Below, one piece after another: positions 21,168-28,259 of a DNA stretch of 28,259 nucleotides (within the stretch, counting starts at the first letter, position 1; each line of letters begins with the position of its first letter). The notes under the pieces were generated by a model. The model searched no databases. It was not told the DNA's origin and was given only the letters and a program-made list of their open reading frames with translations. The DNA is from Gonapodya sp. JEL0774 (Eukaryota; Monoblepharomycota; Monoblepharidomycetes; Monoblepharidales; Gonapodyaceae): positions 1 through 28,259 of the forward strand of contig JADIIX010000212.1 in NCBI GenBank assembly GCA_027604505.1, in the 5' to 3' direction. The translations under genes and the position numbers were made by a program.

Positions 21168-23017
21168 ATGACTCTCTCAAACGGACGTCTCCAAGAACAC
21201 AACGTCCAGCACGATGTCGGAACGGAAGTTTTGATAAACCAGCTCCGTGCCAAGGCGAAGGCGAGCGGCGAGCACGAAAAGACAGGTGCAATTCGATGTG
21301 AACCTGTCCGCACAAAGATTCTCCGACGTGCTTACGTTTTGTTCCGAACTGTTTTTTTTTTACCTTACACGCCCATTCACCGCTCTATTTCAGCCAATGA
21401 TTACATGTCTCTCTGGAAGGACAACGAGGAAATCGCGGTCAAGAAACCTGCTGATGATGAGACTGCCATTGAGAAGCGGAAGGAGAACGCAACTGTGATG
21501 ACGAACTATTATTATGATCTTGTCACGGATCTTTATGAGTACGGTCAGTTGCCACATTACTTGCGGGAAATTGAATCTTTTCGTCGGGAGTCTAATCTGA
21601 TTTTGACTGTCCACAGGCTGGGGACAGTCTTTCCACTTTGGTCGGATGTTCCGCGGCGACTCGTTCGCACACAACATTGCTCGTCACGAATGTTATCTCG
21701 CTCTACATTCCGGCCTCAAACCCGGCATGAAGGTCCTTGATGTCGGTTGTGGTGTCGGTGAGAACAAGTTGATCCAACCATCGAAATTGGGGATCAAGCT
21801 GAGTACAAACCCTGACGAAACCTACCCTCGGTCGCATGTCCCTGGCAGGCGGCCCCATGCGCGAGATCGCCAAGTTCACCGGCGCCTCCATCGTAGGCCT
21901 TAACAACAACGCTTACCAAGTTCAGAGATGTGGATACTATGGCAAGAAATACGGCTTGGAAAAAATTACTTCTGCAGTCAAGGTTGGCTCATCTGATCGC
22001 GCAAAGATTACATTACAGAATGTCTAACCCTTGCTTACGGGAATTCAGGGAAACTTCCTAGATATGCCGTTTGAGGCAAATACGTTTGACTCTGCTTATT
22101 CTGTGGAAGCCACGTGCCACGCTCCACGCCTCCAAGATGTGTATGGCGAGATTTTCAGGTCAGTATTTTGGCTATCCGGTGTTCGAACACATTGCGGAAA
22201 CCTTCCGCAAACAAGTTCCTGTTCTTGAATTGACTCAATCGATTTTGAACGCACCTTCCAGGGTCCTGAAGCCGGGGCAACTCTACACTGCATATGAGTG
22301 GTGCACAACTGACGATTACGACGAGACGAACGCCGAACACAAGAGAATTGTGAGGGCAATTGAGGTAAGTCGTGTCGCAATTATTCTCAGATCCCCAAAA
22401 GCGTGCTGATCCGAACCGTGTCATAATCACCTCCTAAATCCACGCTACAGGAGGGAGATTCTCTTGCGCACATGTACCGAACATGGGAGTGTATCCAGGC
22501 TTTAAAGGATGTTGGATTCGAAGTAGAAGCCTACGAGGACCTGTCGGTTCCTCCAAAAGACGCTCCAGAGGCTCAAGTAGGTTTTTATTGAGATGTGCAC
22601 AAGTCGCGAACTTCCCTTTAAGCCAAACGCACCGCAAAAAGGAACCGTGGTATTCGACACTTGAGGGCACATTTTCTAAGGGAACTTTGGAGGGTATGAT
22701 AATCAACTTCCGGATGGCACCCACGGGGCGATGGTGAGTGCATGCCTCACTTTCGACTGTGGTACTAGATTTTTGAGACGCAACTTCCCTTCCTTGTATC
22801 CTTCAGGTTTACTGACCACATGCTCGGACTCCTGGAAATGATTCGTCTTGCGCCAAAGGGAATCAACACGGCCCATCACGTTCTGCTCAAGGCTGCCGAC
22901 AACCTGGTTCTTGGTGGGAAAATGCATTTATTCACTCCAATGTTCTTCTTTAAAGCCCGCAAGCCCCTCACTGCCGCACCTCGCCCGAGGCCTGCAAACT
23001 CCCAGTTCAAGAAATAG
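21168..23017 (+). CDS. ERG6: Sterol 24-C-methyltransferase
   Basis: Nine exons: 21168-21285, 21394-21543, 21617-21757, 21849-21982, 22049-22158, 22262-22364, 22451-22576, 22642-22733, 22807-23017. Introns are 65-108 nt; phases close to 394 aa, close to yeast Erg6 (383). The enzyme moves a methyl group from SAM to C24 of the sterol side chain (zymosterol to fecosterol in fungi), at the ER or lipid droplets. Visible landmarks: the aromatic sterol-binding motif [11 protein letters not shown], the SAM-binding [10 protein letters not shown] split by an intron after [40 protein letters not shown] and the C-terminal sterol-methyltransferase domain ([14 protein letters not shown]). All expected motifs are present, so it should be active. 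C24-methylation is a hallmark of fungi, plants and many protists and is rare in animals. Confidence 0.95.
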
Positions 23018-23300
23018 AGCCGAGAACGTACTTCCCACTTTTATGTACTATTTCTACTGTCCACATGTAAGACGTCTGCAATATAAGTTTCAACAAACTC
23101 ATCGAAGTTGGGAACAACGTGCGTCCGACCTCGATGGAAATAATATGATTTGATATCGGTACCGTGAGAAAACGCGATCGACAGTTCGGGGATGGATTCG
23201 TTATATGATATGGTCCGGCTGACACGTCTGGTTTGGATAAAACGGCACGGAATCAGAAGTCATCTGGACGAAATCGTTGCGGCAGGCACGCTTCAACCAC
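23018..23300. other. intergenic, between convergent gene ends
   Basis: This is the 3' flank of the sterol methyltransferase and of the minus-strand gene ending at 23301. No ORF or RNA is supported; AT-rich AATAATATGATTTG at about 23141 may serve as a 3'-end signal. Confidence 0.4.
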
Positions 23301-23996
23301 TCACATCACCAACCCTCTCTTACTCCTCATCACAAGCTGCCCCGTCAAATCATTCAGATACCATTCCGCAAAACCGGCTAATTGCGCTTTCTCCTTGAAC
23401 ACCTTCAAAGAAACCGCCCAAAGCTCTTCGACCAAGATAGCGGTCATCTCACATTCCGGATTGTGCAGTGAGACTCGAACGGAGCTATTATGTGAAGTAG
23501 TTGAAGAATTCGGGTAGTGGATGAGTTGGTTGGGAGGTTCAACCAAGAAGCGAAGGGATTTTCTTTGAGGGTTTGCAGCAGGGGTTGTGGAGGCGAGGTC
23601 GCTACTGTCGTACATCAACCAATAACCACCCTGTAACCGTCACCACTTACCTCCCCGCCACCGCAAACCTCAACTCGCCGACCTTACTTCTTCCCTCCCG
23701 CCCCCACGCCTGACTCTCCCGAACCCAATTCCAGCTCCACTTACAGCGCATGGCCTCGCACACCGTATCCCCAGCAAACCTGCGAGCAATGTCTCGAACC
23801 TCTGCGCAAAGGTCTTGGTATTGAAATGTCGTGGCGAGGGAGGAGAAGAGACGCAGGGGTGGACTATCGAGGAGTTGGTTTGGCACTAAAACATTCACAC
23901 GCATCACACGACGACAACGCACCGCTCCCTCCGTCGTCCCGGCCCGTGGTCTTGTGAGAAGTTCTCCCCATACGAATCGAGGACGTCAGAAGCCAT
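23301..23996 (-). CDS. hypothetical protein, three-exon model (197 aa)
   Basis: Exons 23985-23996, 23651-23928 and 23301-23604 with introns of 56 and 46 nt and consistent phases. ATG 23996 has a good context (AAAAATGGC) behind a pyrimidine-rich leader. The protein includes LFSSLATTFQYQDLCAEVRD, ARRFAGDTVCEAMRCKWSWN, VEPPNQLIHYPN and EELWAVSLKVFKEKAQLAGF. It looks globular and partly helical, but I recognise no family. The junction of the tiny first exon is the weakest point; the frame is also open from an ATG at 23904. Ends tail to tail with the sterol methyltransferase. Confidence 0.45.
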
Positions 23997-24157
23997 TTTT
24001 ATCTCACCAAGGACAGAGCGACGGGACCACGTCGGGTCAACTGCCGGACTAGTAAGAGGAGATGAGGTTGACTTGACTGTGTATGACTGATTGGGGGGAG
24101 GGGGAGAGAAAGGATATGGAGAAGAATGAGGAGCTGAACCACATCAAACTGGACGAA

Positions 24158-25183
24158 CTACCCACATACCATCCCCTCCATTCTATCCATATTATCTGGG
24201 TCTCCCTTCTCGCGCGCTTTCTCCGGCGCACGCCCCTCTTGTCGCTCCGGTTCCCTGCCCAGAATTATCTTGGCGGTCACACCCTCAATCTCTGCGTTAT
24301 CCTTCCCCACTACCGCATTGGTATAGTGCGGAGACCATGCGTCTCGAAGTTCTGCGGTGACCTGCAGGTTCCGTTGGCCAGAAGAATTTCAAAAACAAGT
24401 GGATTGTAGAGTGGTAGAGAATGATGTTTTGGGGACAGGAGCCAGAGAGAAAATGAGACAAGGTACAGGCACCGTCATCCATAGCAACACATACCAAAGC
24501 CAGCACATCCTCCGTGAATAGGCGGCGTTGGGCCCTTACGAGAGTTTTGACGGTCGGGGTTTGTGCAGCGCTGACTGCGCATATTCATTCGGGATGTAAG
24601 CGTGTATCGGGGTGCCGGAGATGAATCAACCACGGTAGCCCGCATTGCCTGTGAGATTTGCGTAACACGCTCGCCGAAACACAAAACCACCCTACGCACC
24701 CACTCCATCCCACCACCCTGGTTCCCCATCCCACCACTCCTTGTGTCTCTGGTCCACCTCTTTCAGCAGACTCGCGAGCTCCGAATCCACAGGCGCGGAC
24801 ATTCCACGCCTCCCCTTGCCATCCACTTCGATCTCCCTGTCCCGCACACTTCCTCCACCGAGGCCATCCCCACTTAAATTGAACGCTGATGTTTGCGCTT
24901 GCACAGTCGTTCCGAGCGGCACTACCCGCAACCGGATGGATCCTAGCGCATCTCCCCCTGGAACAATGATGCTCGGCTGCGGAGGTACGTCAGACGCGCT
25001 CGCAAGAGTATTGTATGCCGGGTTTCGACCTCGGTCCTCCTCCACGCCTGACCTGGTCTTGCCATTGAGGTCTACCTCTGCCGACCCGCTTCTCGTTGCC
25101 GATATGCTGGCCTTGGCACCGGTTGTCGCCTTGTCTGCGTCGTCACCCCGCCGAATCACGGCGGGGCTTGGGTGGACATGCAA
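24158..25183 (-). CDS. hypothetical protein, three visible exons, 5' end unresolved
   Basis: Exons 24700-25183, 24495-24574 and 24158-24361 with introns of 125 and 133 nt and closing phases. The frame at 25183 begins at TTG, not ATG, and stays open upstream to about 25240 without an in-frame ATG, so the true start or a preceding exon is missing from this model. The product has LGSIRLRVVPLGTTV, LASLLKEVDQRHKEWWDG, VKTLVRAQRRLFTEDVLALV and WSPHYTNAVVGKDNAEIEGV: helical and charged, no domain recognised. It could be the 3' part of the gene model just upstream (25671-27463), since that model's last donor is also phase 1. Confidence 0.45.
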
Positions 25184-25670
25184 CGCGCCGGCTTGGCACG
25201 GTACGCGAGTGTGGAGGAATGGTGATCACCACCGAAACGAGACGCGTACAAACCCGAGTTGGAATAAAGGAGTTGGGGTGACAGGGATGAAGAGTGTGGC
25301 GTTGAGGAAGAGAGTGTTGGGAAGAGAGATCGGTAGCGAACAAGGAGGAACGTATCATTCGTATTGGTGCCGGACGCACAAATCAAAGCGATAAGAAAAC
25401 TAGCTTCGGTTCCCGGGTCGTAGGGGGGAAACCAAAATCACACAAACGAGAGCCAGCAAAGTGCTCACGCCTTTCTCCGCCAGGCAGGTCACGTTCACGG
25501 ACACTGCATCCTTTCACTGACAAGAAACACCCGAGAGCCCGACAATGGGGATTCACGAGCATGAAGTCATTCAAACATGATCATTGAAGTAACCGCGCTC
25601 CTCTTTCAGAGTTCCATATTGACCTTATCCTGTCTTTCGCTTTGGAAATTTATCAAGGAGGGTCTTGGAG
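25184..25670. other. gap between two minus-strand models
   Basis: On the minus strand this is pyrimidine-rich towards 25230-25370 (many TTCC and CTC blocks), as expected for a promoter or leader or for a long intron 3' end. No confident exon is seen. Whether it separates two genes or is an intron of one gene is open. Confidence 0.35.
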
Positions 25671-27463
25671 CTACCGTCGCAGACCCAATCCGGGAACGCG
25701 ATCTAGAACAAAGTTCCCCCCTTAGGAACCTTCCCCTACGTCCCAATCACATCCAAACTGTTGAACACCACCACACCCCCCCGCGGCGCCCCCCCCCCCC
25801 CCCCCAACCCCAAGCACCGCAAGCACCCCCGCCCACCCCCCTCTCACCTCCTACAAACCCGCACTCCACGGCGACTTCACCCCTCCCCCTTCTTGCGACC
25901 ATGAACCCGCTCCGCCTGAGCTCAAGGGCGGTCGTCTTGTAGAAGGCGTGGCTCCGGTGCACGAGGGATGAGAGGAGGGCGGAGTGGTTGAGGAGTTGAG
26001 TGGAGAGAGGTTGGAGGGACTTTGCGAAGGGAGGGGAGGAGCAGTGGGTACAGAAGTGAGGTGCCGTCGTGAGGTGTGCCGATGAGCGACATGTAGTCCG
26101 AGGAGTGCACCTTTGACAATCCAGACTCCTGGGTTGCAGGTTCATGGAGGCCGGTCTCTCGATACCCATATCCATGCGGGACTTCACATCCCATCCTCAC
26201 ATTGAAGATAAATTTGGCCGACAGAGCGGCCCTCTACCAATATTCTCCTGGTTACCCCTTGTCCTCAGACCTGTGTCACTTGCACTGACCAACTGCGCAG
26301 ACTCCCCCCACGCCACCACACCCGCCTCCACCACGCAGCACCCAACCAACCACAAGCACATTCTCCCATACCATGCCAAAACCCACCATGAAAGTTTCGA
26401 CTATGGCCTTGAAGTCGGCGACGTGCGCGCCCCTGTCCTTTGCCTTGTTTGGGAGCACCTCGGGTCCGAGACGGGCGGTGAGGAGTGGGCGGTCAATCTA
26501 CGTGTAACCAGACATGTAGAATTCAGTTGATATGGAGCGATTTTGGAGAAAGTGCGGAGAAGCACAATTTGTGCAGGTTGCGGGCATTGCGAAATGGGAG
26601 GTGAGAGCAGTCGGTGGTAAGAGGTCACCGAAACAGGATGGAAAGTTTGGCGACACGGCAAGGAAAGGCATAAAGCTACCAACATCCGCTCCCCGCACAC
26701 TATTGACCACGCCCGGTGACGGTTATGAATTATGAATAGCCCACACGACCTCACAGACACCCTCCCACTCTTTGCATCCTAAACCACCTCAAACCCGCAT
26801 AATGCTGCCGTGCACAAGTGTCGTGTCGTACGTCACCTTAGCCTGCCCCGTGCGCGGACCGGCAGGTCCTGCTACTGAGGGTGAGCCCAAAATGGACGCG
26901 ATTATTGTCCTCGCGATGTCGATCTCGTAGCGTGCGTGAGCGGTGTAACGTCGCCATACGTCCCACGGCGCTTCCTTCGGAGGCTCGGGTGGTGTGGGGT
27001 TGGGGGGTTCTGGTGTTTGGGTGGCTTGAATAGGTGGGCGGGAGTCCGAAGGAGCGGAAGAAGAAGATGGAGATTGACTCGATTGGAGGAGTCCGAGGTG
27101 TTGGATTGTGTATGCGAGGGATTCGACCTGGGAGGGGACGCTGTGGTGGGAGTCCGCGAGTCAGCGACGCGGGAGAACAGGGGAACGCGAGAGCGTGGCA
27201 CAGGCAGTGCCAGAGGCCAAATGCATGAAAAAAAAGGACGGTACGGGGGGCCGGGAAGGAAGCGAGCGATCACGTGTGCAGGTCTGAACAACCACCCACC
27301 GCTGGTTGAATCGAGTGTTGTTGACGTAGTCGAATGGTGCAGGGTCCAGTGCAGGGGCGAATGCGTCGATCGCAAGATTCAGTGACGTCATCTCCGACGG
27401 TGATGGGTTTCCGTCTGGGATCCACGCGATTTCAGTGAATGATGGAACTCTTCTCCTTGGCAA
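25671..27463 (-). CDS. hypothetical protein, five-exon model, 5' end unresolved
   Basis: Exons 27296-27463, 26837-27127, 26387-26497, 25848-26019 and 25671-25702 join in consistent phases through longer introns (168, 339, 367 and 145 nt). Up to 257 codons: PSFTEIAWIPDGNPSPSE, FDYVNNTRFNQRWVESLAY, a Pro-rich linker, PWDVWRRYTAHARYEIDIA, LTARLGPEVLPNKAKDRGAH, FKAIVETFM and LNHSALLSSLVHRSHAFYKT. The 27463 start codon is TTG; the first in-frame ATG is at 27391, so either translation starts there or a 5' exon is missing. The sequence suggests helical bundles split by a disordered linker, as in subunits of large complexes, but no family is recognised. The last exon (10 codons) is the least certain. 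Confidence 0.5.
25789..25805 (+). repeat. C17 homopolymer (G17 on the coding strand)
   Basis: Seventeen consecutive C residues, flanked by further C-rich sequence, lie inside the 145-nt intron 25703-25847 of the minus-strand model. The transcript would carry G17 here, able to form a quadruplex. Such runs are also error-prone in sequencing. Confidence 0.8.
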
Positions 27464-28259
27464 CCACAGTGACTGTGGTCAAACTGACATTTGAATATTT
27501 GTTCAAATCGTTTCTACCCACAACAATTATAAGATAGAGAGGCGTTTCGCCTTAACGCTCGCCCGGGGCGTGCTTGATATATGTACATGTAATTCACGCC
27601 GAAACCGAAGGGAAGATGGAGGGAGAACTCATTTTTGGAACGCTTGAAAGACGGAATGCACCGTTTTTTCGTACCAAGTCTAGTCTGTATATCAATAAAT
27701 GTCTATGTATCTATGCTATGTCATACTTACATATTGTGAGATACGCCATGTGATTAGTTGATGTCAATAGGGGGAGTATAACCAGTATGAAGACAAGAAA
27801 CTGACAGTACAGCGCACCAGGCCCAAAACCGACAATCCACACAAAACCACCTACCAACCTCAGTTATGCTCTGAAAAATGAACGAATAACATATTTGAAG
27901 TCTCCTAGTAACTATCTATTAATTAAGAATTACTTGTTTTTTGGAGTTGGTCGGTCCCCAAAAAAATTGTCTATCAAAACTGCAGAGTTCTTCGAATCTA
28001 CACCTCCAAGTTGCCATTTCACTGCAAACGGGGCCACCCCGACCATTGCCAACCACAAGGACTCACACCCTATCATCTACAAGCAATCTAGAGTGGTTTT
28101 TACTCGCTGTGGGTCTGTGGTGGTTCGCGGCGGAACCGGTGGGTTTCTGTCCCGAAACTCAATGTATGTATGTCTGAACTCTAATACAGTGTGTCACCAA
28201 GCGGTCACAGCTGAGCCGCTGGCATAACTAAGATCACTAGAAAAATCTAAAAACTACTC
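27464..28259. other. region without a supported gene at the right edge
   Basis: Composition drops back to AT-rich. The longest plus frame (27895-28227, starting at TTG) has no splice or motif support. No tRNA-like cloverleaf, repeat or transposon end was recognised. It may contain the promoter or a 5' exon of the minus-strand model ending near 27463. Confidence 0.4.

Noticed and set aside
24692-25394. Plus-strand 217-codon ORF overlapping the minus model at 24.7-25.2 kb
   Set aside because: The minus strand has matching splice phases and more protein-like sequence; GC-rich DNA easily gives long antisense frames.
27895-28227. 110-codon plus-strand ORF at the right edge
   Set aside because: Starts at TTG, has no family signature and no neighbouring exon support.

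Overview
The window is nuclear DNA from a eukaryote with compact genes split by many very short introns (mostly 50-90 nt, GT-AG, often with a CTCAC/CTAAT-like branch motif). Four things point to an early-diverging fungus or close relative: a complete sterol C24-methyltransferase (ergosterol branch), a MidA/DUF185 protein whose motifs match the fungal mitochondrial type, an ankyrin-SH3-RING protein, and a very long neurobeachin-type BEACH protein. The species cannot be named from sequence alone. All gene models were spliced by hand; reading phase at every junction is the main internal check.

Layout. 1-170 is an almost pure G-rich tract, possibly an assembly artefact. 300-1771 (-) is a 5' portion of a DUF185/MidA (NDUFAF7-like) methyltransferase that breaks down towards the left edge. 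1.75-2.7 kb has competing open frames on both strands. 2756-4680 (+) encodes an N-myristoylation-signal ankyrin-SH3-RING protein (521 aa). 4.7-7.4 kb lies between two convergent genes and holds a decayed retrotransposon gag-like remnant (6.18-7.25 kb). 7440-19485 (-) is one 28-exon gene for a 3,449-aa neurobeachin-family protein (ConA-like, PH, BEACH and WD40 domains). 19.9-20.6 kb (+) is a small four-exon cysteine-rich gene. 21168-23017 (+) is a complete nine-exon sterol 24-C-methyltransferase (394 aa). 23.3-27.5 kb (-) is GC-rich and carries three unrecognised multi-exon models with longer introns. 27.5-28.26 kb has no supported gene.

The genes do not form a cluster or pathway. The neurobeachin and cysteine-rich genes start head to head around 19.5-19.9 kb. 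The ANK-SH3-RING and neurobeachin genes converge on the transposon remnant. I see no tRNA, rRNA, CRISPR or bacterial feature. The most interesting items are the lipid-anchor/ankyrin/SH3/RING combination, the very large neurobeachin with stop-free 3n introns, and the unrecognised small genes.
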